From Bradyrhizobium manausense (GTDB lineage: Bacteria; Pseudomonadota; Alphaproteobacteria; Rhizobiales; Xanthobacteraceae): a stretch of 64,000 nucleotides of DNA. The translations under genes were made by a program, and so were the position numbers. The DNA lies in NCBI RefSeq assembly GCF_018131105.1, contig NZ_JAFCJI010000001.1, positions 2,480,001-2,544,000 of the forward strand. The letters are read 5' to 3'. The notes under the pieces were generated by a model, which was given only the letters and a program-made list of their open reading frames with translations, had not been told where the DNA came from and ran no database searches. Shown one piece after another: positions 35,908 to 43,876 of the stretch. How positions within the stretch are numbered: position 1 is the stretch's first letter; every line of letters starts with the position of its first letter.

Positions 35908-36942
35908 TTAGGCCGCAGCCTTCTTGTCAGCAGGCACGGACGCGATCGTCTTCAGGATCTGCGAAGCGATCTGGTATGGGTCGCCCTGCGAGTTCGGACG
36001 GCGGTCTTCCAGATAGCCCTTGTAGCCGTTGTTGACGAAGGAGTGCGGAACGCGGATCGACGCGCCGCGATCAGCCACGCCGTAGCTGAACTTGTTCCAC
36101 GGCGCGGTCTCGTGCTTGCCGGTGAGACGCTTGTCGTTGTCGGGGCCGTAGACGGCGATGTGGTCCATCAGGTTCTTGTCGAAGGCGGCCATCAGCGCCT
36201 CGAAGTACTCCTTGCCGCCGACAGTACGCATGTAGTCGGTGGAGAAGTTGGCGTGCATGCCGGAGCCGTTCCAGTCGGTGTCGCCGAGCGGCTTGCAGTG
36301 GAATTCGATGTCGATCCCGTACTTTTCAGTCAGGCGCAGCATCAAATAGCGGGCCATCCACATCTGGTCGGCAGCGGTCTTGGAGCCCTTGCCGAAGATC
36401 TGGAATTCCCATTGGCCCTTGGCGACTTCCGCGTTGATGCCTTCATGGTTGATGCCGGCCGCGAGGCAGAGGTCGAGATGCTCTTCGACGATCTTGCGGG
36501 CGACGTCGCCGACGTTCGAGTAGCCGACGCCGGTGTAGTAAGGGCCCTGCGGCGCCGGATAACCGGCGGTCGGGAAGCCGAGCGGACGGCCGTCCTTGTA
36601 GAAGAAGTATTCCTGCTCGAAGCCGAACCAGGCGCCGGCATCGTCAAGAACGGTGGCGCGCTTGTTTGAGGCGTGCGGGGTCTTGCCATCGGGCATCATC
36701 ACTTCGCACATCACCAGCACGCCGTTGGTGCGGGCTGCGTCCGGGAAGACGGCGACTGGCTTCAGCACGCAATCGGAGCTGTGGCCTTCGGCCTGCTGGG
36801 TGGAGGAGCCATCGAAGCCCCAGAGCGGAAGCTGCTCGAGCGTCGGGAACGACGCGAATTCCTTGATCTGAGTTTTGCCGCGCAAGTTCGGAGTCGGCGT
36901 ATATCCGTCGAGCCAGATGTACTCGAGCTTATACTTGGTCAT
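35908..36942 (-). CDS. glnII: Glutamine synthetase type II (GSII)
   Basis: A 344-aa enzyme forming glutamine from glutamate, ammonia and ATP. It is the eukaryote-like GSII of rhizobia: [19 protein letters not shown] at the start, [43 protein letters not shown], and the ammonia/glutamate loop [19 protein letters not shown]. The octameric GSII has a usual length of about 330-350 aa. A sigma-54 promoter lies upstream at 37028-37042, fitting NtrC control in nitrogen limitation. The divergent gene at 37479 encodes a GstI-like inhibitor. Confidence 0.97.
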   Translation of the reverse strand: MTKYKLEYIWLDGYTPTPNLRGKTQIKEFASFPTLEQLPLWGFDGSSTQQAEGHSSDCVLKPVAVFPDAARTNGVLVMCEVMMPDGKTPHASNKRATVLDDAGAWFGFEQEYFFYKDGRPLGFPTAGYPAPQGPYYTGVGYSNVGDVARKIVEEHLDLCLAAGINHEGINAEVAKGQWEFQIFGKGSKTAADQMWMARYLMLRLTEKYGIDIEFHCKPLGDTDWNGSGMHANFSTDYMRTVGGKEYFEALMAAFDKNLMDHIAVYGPDNDKRLTGKHETAPWNKFSYGVADRGASIRVPHSFVNNGYKGYLEDRRPNSQGDPYQIASQILKTIASVPADKKAAA

Positions 36943-37027
36943 TGAGCCTCTCTGTAGATGATGCGAAAGGTGGGGTTGAGAGCCCCCGCACGTTTGTACC
37001 CGGCCATCATCGGCCGGCCCTTTACAA

Positions 37028-37042
37028 GCATTTTGCGTGCCA
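37028..37042 (-). promoter_or_regulatory. Sigma-54 (-24/-12) promoter of glnII
   Basis: On the minus strand TGGCACGCAAAATGC: GG and GC are separated by exactly 10 bp, as required for sigma-54 (consensus TGGCAC-N5-TTGCW). It is 86 bp upstream of the glnII start, giving a leader of about 70-75 nt. Rhizobial glnII genes are known to be NtrC/sigma-54 dependent. Confidence 0.85.
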
Positions 37043-37200
37043 AAAGGCCGCAGCGCGGGAGGTTATCCACCGCCGGTGGAACCGGCCTGCCGAGGGCAGA
37101 ACGCCCTTAGCGAACTGCGTCATAGCCGCGCACCTTCGCGTGAAGCTGCACTGCAAAAATCCCGCAGAAAACGCCTGATTCTGGAGCAGGCGGGACTCCG

Positions 37201-37278
37201 CCAAAGGTTGCCGATCAAACGCGCATCAACGTCCGGCAATTTTCGCAAAGCCGCGCGGCCCTGCCCCGCAACCTTTGG
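37201..37278. repeat. Long-spaced perfect inverted repeat in the glnII/gstI region
   Basis: CCAAAGGTTGC (37201-37211) and GCAACCTTTGG (37268-37278), 11 bp perfect with a 56-nt spacer. It lies about 200 nt upstream of the GstI-like start and about 160 nt upstream of the sigma-54 element. It could be a pair of regulator sites or, if transcribed, an RNA stem. Confidence 0.55.
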
Positions 37279-37478
37279 AATGGCCCCGGCGTTGGTCACG
37301 AACACGGTGCCTTGGGGGATGCAGACAGCAGCCTGCCTACAAATTAGGCGACAACTGATTTCCTTTTCAGCACTTTCCAATCCGGGATGCGCGGCCGATA
37401 TGTGGACTCCAGTAACCACATCAGAACGAGTCGGGCGCACCATGGAGGCCAAGGCGCCTCGACCAAGGAGCAATCGCA

Positions 37479-37682
37479 ATGATGAACAATGGTCTGAGTC
37501 ACGGATCTGCGAAGATCTACCAATTCCCTGTCGGGGGTCGCGCGGCTCTCGCAGGACGCCGCGATGGCGAGGCCCGCCTTCCTGCCGATCAGCCTTCGCT
37601 TCCCGCGAACACCTCGATCTGCTGCGATAGCTGGTATCACCAGGAGGCGGTCGACGAAGCAAAGCCCACATGGGAACGCTAG
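37479..37682 (+). CDS. gstI: GstI-like DUF2735 protein, glutamine synthetase translational inhibitor candidate
   Basis: A 67-aa protein with the DUF2735 core SAKIYQFPVGGRAALAGRRD. In Rhizobium leguminosarum a 63-aa protein, GstI, encoded divergently upstream of glnII, blocks glnII translation. This gene has the same place, direction and size class, so it is the likely homolog. AAGGAG lies 8 nt before the ATG (a second ATG follows at 37482). A strong terminator follows at 37743-37773. The action on glnII is inferred from position and family. Confidence 0.8.
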   Translation: MMNNGLSHGSAKIYQFPVGGRAALAGRRDGEARLPADQPSLPANTSICCDSWYHQEAVDEAKPTWER

Positions 37683-37742
37683 TGCCGGTGTCTGGTTTGA
37701 GACCGCCGCGCGCGATCAGCCGCTCAGCGGACGTTTAAAAGA

Positions 37743-37773
37743 GGGTCGAAACAGCGACGTTTCGACCCTTTTT
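37743..37773 (+). terminator. Rho-independent terminator of the gstI-like gene
   Basis: GGGTCGAAAC (37743-37752) pairs with GTTTCGACCC (37759-37768) with a 6-nt loop, then a run of T (37769-37773). It is about 60 nt past the gstI-like stop and is also placed between that gene and the convergent MliC-like gene. Confidence 0.9.
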
Positions 37774-37795
37774 GATTCCGGACCTGATGGCGTCG

Positions 37796-38107
37796 TCAAA
37801 TGGCCTCGCAGGCCGTCACCGGCCGCTTTAGATGCTTGACCGTGGTGACCCCAGCCTTGTCCACCCGCAGCGTGATCCCCGCCCCCGAATAGCGCGCGCC
37901 CGAAACGGCCAATCGCTTGGCAAGCGTCACCGGCTCACCATCGATCTGGAGAAACGCGCGCTTGTCGTCGTCATAAAAGGCCATGATGAACTGCGTACCA
38001 TCGGCGCAGCGATAGGACCGGAATGTCTGCGCGTCGGCCTGCCGCCCGCCGGAAATTCCAGCCGCCAGCATGACAATCCCCCAAAGAATGGCCTTGTGCC
38101 GGCCCAT
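37796..38107 (-). CDS. MliC-like lysozyme-inhibitor domain protein
   Basis: A 103-aa exported protein. A signal peptide covers residues about 1-26. The mature domain has FRSYRCADGTQFIMAFYDD, SGARYSGAGITLRV and a C-terminal Cys, matching the MliC fold of C-type lysozyme inhibitors: two Cys and the SGxRY motif. No lipobox Cys directly follows the leader, so it is probably soluble periplasmic. It is convergent with the gstI-like gene across the terminator. Confidence 0.8.
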   Translation of the reverse strand: MGRHKAILWGIVMLAAGISGGRQADAQTFRSYRCADGTQFIMAFYDDDKRAFLQIDGEPVTLAKRLAVSGARYSGAGITLRVDKAGVTTVKHLKRPVTACEAI

Positions 38108-38178
38108 GATCGCCCCCTGTAATAGACATCAAGGACGCCCTCAGTGCGCCCGGTGGAACCATAACCCAAGCTGAGCCC

Positions 38179-38937
38179 ATGCAAGACTCCTCCCTCAAGG
38201 ACTCCCCCGCCCGTCACCTCGCCTTGCAAGGCGCCAGCAATTTTCGCGACCTCGGCGGCTATGCCACGCGTGACGGCCGCACCACGCGCTGGCGCCACAT
38301 CTTCCGCTCCAACCATCTCGGCCAGCTCACCGCTGACGACATCGAGATCGTCCGCGCGCTCGGCGTCAGAAGCGCGTTCGACTTCCGCGGCGTCGAGGAG
38401 CGCACCGCCGGCGTCTGCGTCATCAACGAGATCACGGTGCATTCGCTGCCGATCGAGCCGACGGTGGTGGCGTCACTGCGCGCCGAACTCGCCAGGGGCG
38501 CGCTGACCGGGCCGGTCGCGCTCGAGCTCATGCGCGAGTCCTATCGCAACTATGTCCGCCACAACACGCCCAGCTTCCGCACGCTGTTCGGGCATTTGCT
38601 CGAGGACCGCGCCCCACTCGTGATCCATTGCACCGCCGGCAAGGACCGCACCGGTTTCGCCAGCGCCCTGATCCTGCATGCGCTCGGCGTGCCCGACGAC
38701 GTCATCGCGGAGGACTATCTGCTGACCAATCGCCACTATAAGCGCGATGTGTCGAGCGTCTCCGATCTGCCTGCGGACGCCCTCGACGCGATCGGGTCGG
38801 TCAACGCCTCCTATCTCGACGCCGCCTTCGACGCCGTCATCAGCGACTATGGCGATGTCGAAACCTACTTGCGCGACGGCCTCAAGCTCGGCACAGCAGA
38901 GCGCGATGCGCTGAAGGCGCGCTATCTGCAGTCATAG
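38179..38937 (+). CDS. Tyrosine-protein phosphatase
   Basis: A 252-aa dual-specificity-like phosphatase. The signature CTAGKDRTG (C-x5-R) is preceded by the NFRDLGGY motif near the N-terminus, which marks the bacterial PTP/YwqE-unrelated Y_phosphatase3 group. It removes phosphate from phosphotyrosine or phosphoinositide-type substrates. ATG 38179 has a poor Shine-Dalgarno box. An SDR gene follows 18 bp later, so the two are likely cotranscribed. Confidence 0.9.
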   Translation: MQDSSLKDSPARHLALQGASNFRDLGGYATRDGRTTRWRHIFRSNHLGQLTADDIEIVRALGVRSAFDFRGVEERTAGVCVINEITVHSLPIEPTVVASLRAELARGALTGPVALELMRESYRNYVRHNTPSFRTLFGHLLEDRAPLVIHCTAGKDRTGFASALILHALGVPDDVIAEDYLLTNRHYKRDVSSVSDLPADALDAIGSVNASYLDAAFDAVISDYGDVETYLRDGLKLGTAERDALKARYLQS

Positions 38938-38955
38938 GCGGGTGCCGGGAGATCG

Positions 38956-39639
38956 ATGATGCAAGGCAAGGTTCTGATCGTGACCGGCGCGAGGGGCGCG
39001 CTTGGCAAGGTGGTCGCCGACGTCGCGCTGTCGCGCGGCGCGCGGGTCGCCGGCATCGATTACGCGCCCTCGCAAATACCGGCGACGGCCGAGCGCATCG
39101 AGATCGGCGGTGTCGACCTGTCCGACACAGCGCAGGCGAAGACGGCCGTTGAGGCTGCTGCGAAGCATTTCGGCAGGCTGGATGCCCTGGTCAACATTGC
39201 CGGCGGGTTTGCTTACGAGACCGTCGGCGGCGGCGACATCAAGACCTGGCAGCGCATGCACGCGCTGAACGTGCTGACCGCCCTCAACACCTCGCACGCG
39301 GCGCTGCCGCATCTTGCCGCGGCGAAGGCTGGTCGCATCGTCAATATCGGCGCCATGGGCGCGCTCCAGGCCGGCTCCGGCATGGGCCCCTATGCGGCAT
39401 CGAAGGCAGGTGTGCATCGTCTGACCGAGGCTCTCGCCAACGAATGGAAGGGCAAGGTCACGGTGAACGCGGTGCTGCCGTCAACGATCGACACCAAGAC
39501 CAATCGCGCCGACATGCCGAATGCAGACTTCACCAAATGGGTGACGCCCCAGGAGCTTGCCGAGGTGATCCTGTTCCTCGCAAGCGATGCCGCGAGCGGC
39601 GTCACCGGCGCGCTCATTCCGGTGAGCGGACGGGTGTGA
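38956..39639 (+). CDS. SDR family oxidoreductase
   Basis: A 227-aa short-chain dehydrogenase. The cofactor motif TGARGALG is at the N-terminus, NIAGG is the NAG-type motif, and YAASK gives the catalytic Tyr and Lys. The length is typical of classical SDR enzymes. The substrate is unknown. Its stop codon directly abuts the stop of the convergent GrlR-like gene. Confidence 0.93.
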   Translation: MMQGKVLIVTGARGALGKVVADVALSRGARVAGIDYAPSQIPATAERIEIGGVDLSDTAQAKTAVEAAAKHFGRLDALVNIAGGFAYETVGGGDIKTWQRMHALNVLTALNTSHAALPHLAAAKAGRIVNIGAMGALQAGSGMGPYAASKAGVHRLTEALANEWKGKVTVNAVLPSTIDTKTNRADMPNADFTKWVTPQELAEVILFLASDAASGVTGALIPVSGRV

Positions 39640-39987
39640 TCAATCCGGCACCAGCAGCCGCAGATTGCCCTTGAAACGAATGCTCTGCTTGCCTGCAAGC
39701 GCCATGCCTTCACCATAGGCGGTCTGGTCGCTGTAGGTTCCGCTGAAGCCGATGGTCACGACCTTGCGACCCCACACCGGCCGCTCGTCGAACGAGGGCG
39801 AATGTTCCTCGTTGGTCAGCTCGCCCTTCCATTTGCCGTCGGCGGAGATGTAGCTGCCATAAGCGAAGAAAAACGAATCCCCGCCGCGCATGGTGCCGTC
39901 GCGCAAAACCATGACGCCCTGATTGCCACCCTGGACGCCATCCAGCATCTCGATCCGGATGTGGTAAAGCCCGTTCCTGATCGTCAT
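39640..39987 (-). CDS. GrlR-like protein, single-domain paralog 3
   Basis: A 115-aa one-domain version of the proteins at 32646 and 35018: NGLYHIRIEMLDG, GVMVLRDGTMRGGDSFFFAY, NEEHSPSF and LAGKQSIRF. It aligns with the C-terminal domain of the other two and matches the length of the E. coli GrlR. It is convergent with the SDR gene with no intergenic base. No secretion genes are nearby. Confidence 0.85.
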   Translation of the reverse strand: MTIRNGLYHIRIEMLDGVQGGNQGVMVLRDGTMRGGDSFFFAYGSYISADGKWKGELTNEEHSPSFDERPVWGRKVVTIGFSGTYSDQTAYGEGMALAGKQSIRFKGNLRLLVPD

Positions 39988-40116
39988 GTTCGCGATCGCC
40001 CTGTTCCCCGCGCGTGGATATAGCTGGCTTACCCGCGTCCGGGCAATTGCCGGTCAGTTCCTGAGTCCGATCCGGGCTAGACTGCCGGCAACTGATTCTC
40101 CGATCGGAAACCCGCC

Positions 40117-40803
40117 TTGGAAACTGCGCTCTATCTGCCCGTCAAACGCTTCCTCGAAGGTCTCGGCTTCGACGTGAAGGGCGAGATCCGCGGCTGCGAT
40201 CTCGTGGGCCTGAGCGCGGGCGATCCGCCGGTGGTGGTGATCGGCGAACTCAAGCTCGCCTTCAATCTCGAGCTGATCCTGCAGGCGGTCGATCGCGCAC
40301 CGGCAGGCGACGAGATCTGGATCGCGGCAAAAATGTCGGCGCGCGGCAAGGGCCGCGAGAGCGACGCGCGCTATCGCAATCTGTGTCGGCGTCTCGGCTT
40401 CGGTATGCTCGGGGTAACCGACAACGGCCAGGTCGAGGTGCTGGTGAAGCCGCCGACGGCGGCCCCACGCCGCGAGCCGAAGACGCGCTCGCGCCTCGTC
40501 GCCGAGCATCAGCGCCGCCAGGGTGATCCCGTGCTCGGCGGCAGCACCCGCGCGCCGATCATGACGGCCTACCGGCAGCAGGCGCTGGCCTGCGCATCAG
40601 AACTCGCCGCAGGCCCGCGGCCCGTGCGCGATTTGCGCGAACGTTGTCCCGATGCCGGCAAGATCTTGCTTAACAATGTGTATGGCTGGTTCGAGCGAAC
40701 CGGCCGGGGAATCTATGGGCTAACCGCCGCAGGGCATGCGGCGTTGAAACGCTGGCCGCAGCAGCGGGTTGAAGCCGATGCCGGAGTTGCGTCACCGCCA
40801 TGA
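40117..40803 (+). CDS. DUF2161 PD-(D/E)XK-like protein
   Basis: A 228-aa protein. The N-terminal half has a nuclease-like core: an Asp in GCDLVGL, then VVIGELKLAF with the E-x-K element, as in the DUF2161 group of putative PD-(D/E)XK phosphodiesterases. The C-terminal part (from about residue 160) looks like a winged-helix domain (RDLRERCPDAGKILLNNVYG). DNA or RNA cleavage has not been shown for the family. The start is TTG at 40117. Confidence 0.82.
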   Translation: METALYLPVKRFLEGLGFDVKGEIRGCDLVGLSAGDPPVVVIGELKLAFNLELILQAVDRAPAGDEIWIAAKMSARGKGRESDARYRNLCRRLGFGMLGVTDNGQVEVLVKPPTAAPRREPKTRSRLVAEHQRRQGDPVLGGSTRAPIMTAYRQQALACASELAAGPRPVRDLRERCPDAGKILLNNVYGWFERTGRGIYGLTAAGHAALKRWPQQRVEADAGVASPP

Positions 40804-40898
40804 CACCCGACCGGTGCATAGCTGAGATGCCACACGGATTTCATATTGCAATGCAACATCTACGGCACTAGGTATCCCGGCATCAAAACGAGGCCGTT

Positions 40899-41204
40899 AT
40901 GAGCGCAGACTGGAATACCAAATATGGCACGCGGCGCGTCCGCCACGACCCGCCGACCCTGGACGAGGCGATCTTCGCCGCTGTCGGCATCACCGACGAC
41001 CAGGAGCAGCAGGCCGAGATCGCTGCCGCTCTGATGGGGATGCCTATCGACGTCGTTCAGGCCGAGGTCAAGAAACAGGCCCGCACCAACAGCCGCATCA
41101 CTGCCACACGCGTGATCGCCGGCGAACAGGGCGCGCAGCGCTCTGTCGTCGTTGAACGCCGCGTCGTCCGCCGCTTCGGCAACGACAAGCGCACCGGCAC
41201 CTGA
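40899..41204 (+). CDS. Conserved hypothetical protein
   Basis: A 101-aa soluble protein. The middle has an acidic helix pair (EQQAEIAAALMGMPIDVVQA) followed by a basic tail (VVVERRVVRRFGNDKR). No recognised family. ACGAGG lies 5 nt before the ATG and a strong terminator follows 28 nt after the stop, so the gene is well supported. The mixed acidic/basic layout would suit a nucleic-acid contact. Confidence 0.7.
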   Translation: MSADWNTKYGTRRVRHDPPTLDEAIFAAVGITDDQEQQAEIAAALMGMPIDVVQAEVKKQARTNSRITATRVIAGEQGAQRSVVVERRVVRRFGNDKRTGT

Positions 41205-41231
41205 GCGCTCATTTATTTTCTCTGCTTCAAC

Positions 41232-41264
41232 AAAAAGCGGACCGGCCTCGCCGGTCCGCTTTTT
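41232..41264. terminator. Bidirectional rho-independent terminator
   Basis: A perfect 15-bp stem: arms 41232-41246 and 41250-41264 with a 3-nt loop. It has A5 on one side and T5 on the other, so it can serve both the gene ending at 41204 and the GNAT gene ending at 41283. Confidence 0.92.
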
Positions 41265-41282
41265 GATTCAGGCCTTCTGATT

Positions 41283-41888
41283 TCAGGCTGCACGATTGCC
41301 GTACATGCTGGAAATCAGCTTCCAGCAGGTCGAATTGAAGTTGAGGAGCGCGCGGCCGGCCTTGAACGGCGCGGCTGCGAGATCGGCAAACTCGTCCTCT
41401 GGCGTCTTGGCCAGATCGATCGTGCCCGTGGATTCACCATGGCGGAATTGCAGATGCGCGCCGAACTTCTTGGCCAGCGCCCGCATGGCCTGGTTCTCTG
41501 CGCCGGTGGTGATGCGCAGGCTCTTGTAGCCCTTCCAGCGCGCTTCCGCGATCAGCCGGCTGAACAGCACGGTGCCGACGTTCTGGCGCCGGGCGGAGGC
41601 CTCCACGCTGAAGGCGACTTCAGGAAACGAATCGCCCTCCGGCGGATGCAGTTCGGCCGCTCCGCGGACCATGCCGTCGACGATATAGGCGACGATCACG
41701 GTGCCATCCTCGGCGCAGCGGGCCGCGTAACGCTCGATGAAGCTGTCGTCGAGAAAACCGTTGAAACGGTCATGCCGGCTTTGGGCATCGAGCCTGAGCA
41801 GGTGATCGCGCAACAGCGGCAATTCTTCCTGCTGGATCAAGGTCCGCACATAGCCTGGAGCGGTGCGGACGGCGTCTTCAAGTACCAC
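41283..41888 (-). CDS. GNAT family N-acetyltransferase
   Basis: A 201-aa acyltransferase. The acetyl-CoA loop is ARRQNVGTVLFSRL (Q-x-x-G-x-V type), preceded by the beta strand PEVAFSVE and followed by SLRITTGAENQAMRAL. The C-terminal part is unusual and hydrophobic. The substrate is unknown. The start is GTG at 41888 with AGGAG about 7 nt upstream. Confidence 0.9.
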   Translation of the reverse strand: MVLEDAVRTAPGYVRTLIQQEELPLLRDHLLRLDAQSRHDRFNGFLDDSFIERYAARCAEDGTVIVAYIVDGMVRGAAELHPPEGDSFPEVAFSVEASARRQNVGTVLFSRLIAEARWKGYKSLRITTGAENQAMRALAKKFGAHLQFRHGESTGTIDLAKTPEDEFADLAAAPFKAGRALLNFNSTCWKLISSMYGNRAA

Positions 41889-42040
41889 GTCAAAACTCCT
41901 CTTGGTGTCCCTCGAGGAGGCGTTCGAATCCCTAGGTCCCCAATATTGTGCGTCGCAATAGAATTTTCAAGGCGAGAACCTGCCCAAGTTTGAGGCAACG
42001 GGAACGACGAATTCGTTAACAAAATCAAAGCTCCGTAGTC

Positions 42041-42439
42041 TTACAGGACCAGCTGCGTCTGGGTCACGACAGCAACCAGCTTGCCGTCCTCCGTCTCCAG
42101 CCGGGTGGTCCAGACCTGGGTCCGGCGGCCCCGATGGACCGGCGTGGCAATGGCAATCACCGTGGTTCCCTCCTTGGCCCCGCCGATGAAGTTGGTCTTG
42201 CTCTCCAGCGTTGTCGTACCCTTGGCGTCTTCCGGCAGGTTGATCACGGTCGCGGCCGCACCAACGGAATCGGCGAAGGCCATCACTGCGCCGCCATGGA
42301 TCGTGTGATGCAGCGTGCAGAGATCGGGCCGGACGATCATCCGCGCCACCACGCGATCCTTCTCGGCTTCGACGAACTCGATGCCCTTGAGCTCGGCGAA
42401 CGGCATCTTCATCGCTTTAAGCTTTTCGAGCGGCGTCAT
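42041..42439 (-). CDS. PaaI family thioesterase (hotdog fold)
   Basis: A 132-aa acyl-CoA thioesterase-like protein. The PaaI signature HHTIHGGAVMAFADS lies in the central helix and GGAKEGTTVIAIATPVHRGR follows. Such enzymes clear stalled phenylacetyl or other acyl-CoAs. ATG 42439 has GGAGGAGA 5 nt upstream and is preferred over 42454. Confidence 0.9.
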   Translation of the reverse strand: MTPLEKLKAMKMPFAELKGIEFVEAEKDRVVARMIVRPDLCTLHHTIHGGAVMAFADSVGAAATVINLPEDAKGTTTLESKTNFIGGAKEGTTVIAIATPVHRGRRTQVWTTRLETEDGKLVAVVTQTQLVL

Positions 42440-42565
42440 CGGATCTCCTCCCAATTCCTTGTTGTCTCAGCGTGAATGGCTTCGCTCGGCAAAGCAATGA
42501 CGTCGGAGGTAATGGCTGCCGTGACATCGGCACTCGGCCGTAGAGAGCGCTCTCCCGTCTCTCCG

Positions 42566-42645
42566 CGTCGTTGCGAGCGAAGCGAAGCAATCCGGAGTGC
42601 TTCCGCGGAGGGATGCTGGATTGCTTCGCTTCGCTCGCAACGACG
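42566..42645. repeat. Long intergenic palindrome, family A copy 2
   Basis: Perfect 28-bp arms 42566-42593 and 42618-42645, beginning CGTCGTTGCGAGCGAAGCGA, with a 24-nt loop. It ends 20 nt from the stop codon of kynU. Confidence 0.9.
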
Positions 42646-42665
42646 GCTGGGTAGGCGCCCTGCTC

Positions 42666-43868
42666 TCACGTCACAGCATTCACGACCTGATATTCCGGCT
42701 GACGCCATACCTCGCCGGTGATCACCTCCTCGATGATCTCGGCCGCTTGCATGATCTCGCTCTCGCCGATGTATAGCGGCGTAATCCCGAACCTCATGAT
42801 ATCAGGTGCACGGAAATCGCCGATGAGGCTGCGGGCGATCAAGGCCTGCATCGCGGCATAACCGCCCTCGAAGGCAAACGAAACTTGCGAGCCGCGGTGC
42901 TCGGGTGCACGCGGCGTCACGAGCTTCAGAGAGGGACAGCGACGCTCGACTTCCGAAATCAGGAGGTCGCCGAGCGCCAGCGAGCGAGCACGGACCTCCT
43001 TGATGTCAACGCGGTCCCAGATATCGAGTGAGGCCTCCAGGGCCGCCATGGCCAACACCGGCGGCGTGCCGACGCGCATCCTCTCAACCCCGCCAGCCGC
43101 CGCATAGCCAAGCTCGAATGCGAATGGTTTTGCGTGCCCCATCCAGCCCGACAGCGCAGCGCGTGCGCCATCGGCATGGCGCGGCGCGACGTAGAGGAAG
43201 GCGGGAGCGCCGGGGCCGGCATTGATGTATTTGTAGGTGCAGCCCGCGGCGAAATCGACGCCGCAATCGGCGAGATCGACTGGCAGGGCGCCGGCCGAAT
43301 GCGCGAGATCCCAGACCGTGACGATCCCGAGCGCGCGCGCCTTCGCCGTCAGCTTTGCCATGTGGTGGCGGCGGCCGGTGCGGTAGTCGACTTCGGTGAC
43401 GTACAGCACCGCAATTTCGTTCGACAGTGCGGCCTCGATCTCCTCGGGGGCCACCAGACGCAATTGATGGCCGCGCCCGAGCGTCGCGATCAGGCCTTCG
43501 GCCATGTAGAGGTCGGTCGGAAAATTGCCGGTGTCCGACAGGACGACCTTGCGCGATCCGTTCATGTCGAGGGCCGCCGCAAGCGCTTGATAGACCTTGA
43601 GCGACAGCGTATCTCCGACCATCACCGAGCCGGCTTCAGCGCCGATCAGCCGGGCGATGCGATCGCCGACATGTCGCGGCTGGGCATACCAGCCCGCGGT
43701 GTTCCAGGCGCGGATCAGCTCGTTGCCCCACTCGGTCGTGATGACGCGATTGACGCGCTCGGCGGCGCCAAGCGGCAATGCACCGAGCGAATTGCCGTCC
43801 AGATAGATCAATCCGTCAGGCAGATGAAACAGCGCTTTGGTGTCCTCGTAGACGCGAAGCCTGGTCAT
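42666..43868 (-). CDS. kynU: Kynureninase
   Basis: A 400-aa pyridoxal-phosphate enzyme that splits L-kynurenine to anthranilate and L-alanine. Conserved elements: IYLDGNSLGALP near the start, the Asp in VWDLAHSAGA, and CTYKYINAGPGAPAF with the Schiff-base Lys213. It is the last gene of the formamidase-kynA-kynU operon, 8 bp behind kynA. A family A palindrome follows its stop. Confidence 0.96.
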   Translation of the reverse strand: MTRLRVYEDTKALFHLPDGLIYLDGNSLGALPLGAAERVNRVITTEWGNELIRAWNTAGWYAQPRHVGDRIARLIGAEAGSVMVGDTLSLKVYQALAAALDMNGSRKVVLSDTGNFPTDLYMAEGLIATLGRGHQLRLVAPEEIEAALSNEIAVLYVTEVDYRTGRRHHMAKLTAKARALGIVTVWDLAHSAGALPVDLADCGVDFAAGCTYKYINAGPGAPAFLYVAPRHADGARAALSGWMGHAKPFAFELGYAAAGGVERMRVGTPPVLAMAALEASLDIWDRVDIKEVRARSLALGDLLISEVERRCPSLKLVTPRAPEHRGSQVSFAFEGGYAAMQALIARSLIGDFRAPDIMRFGITPLYIGESEIMQAAEIIEEVITGEVWRQPEYQVVNAVT

Positions 43869-43876
43869 GACCGTCT

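Larger units (their letters stand above)
36943..37478. other. glnII/gstI divergent control region, 536 bp
   Basis: Between glnII and the GstI-like gene. It holds the sigma-54 element for glnII at 37028-37042, an 11-bp inverted repeat with a 56-nt spacer (37201-37211 and 37268-37278), and scattered TGCAC/GGTGC half-sites but no full NtrC dyad that I can defend. No gene is supported within it. Confidence 0.7.

Noticed and set aside
37100..37330. NtrC binding dyads upstream of glnII
   Set aside because: Only half-sites such as TGCAC and GGTGC are visible; none pairs at the spacing of the known consensus.
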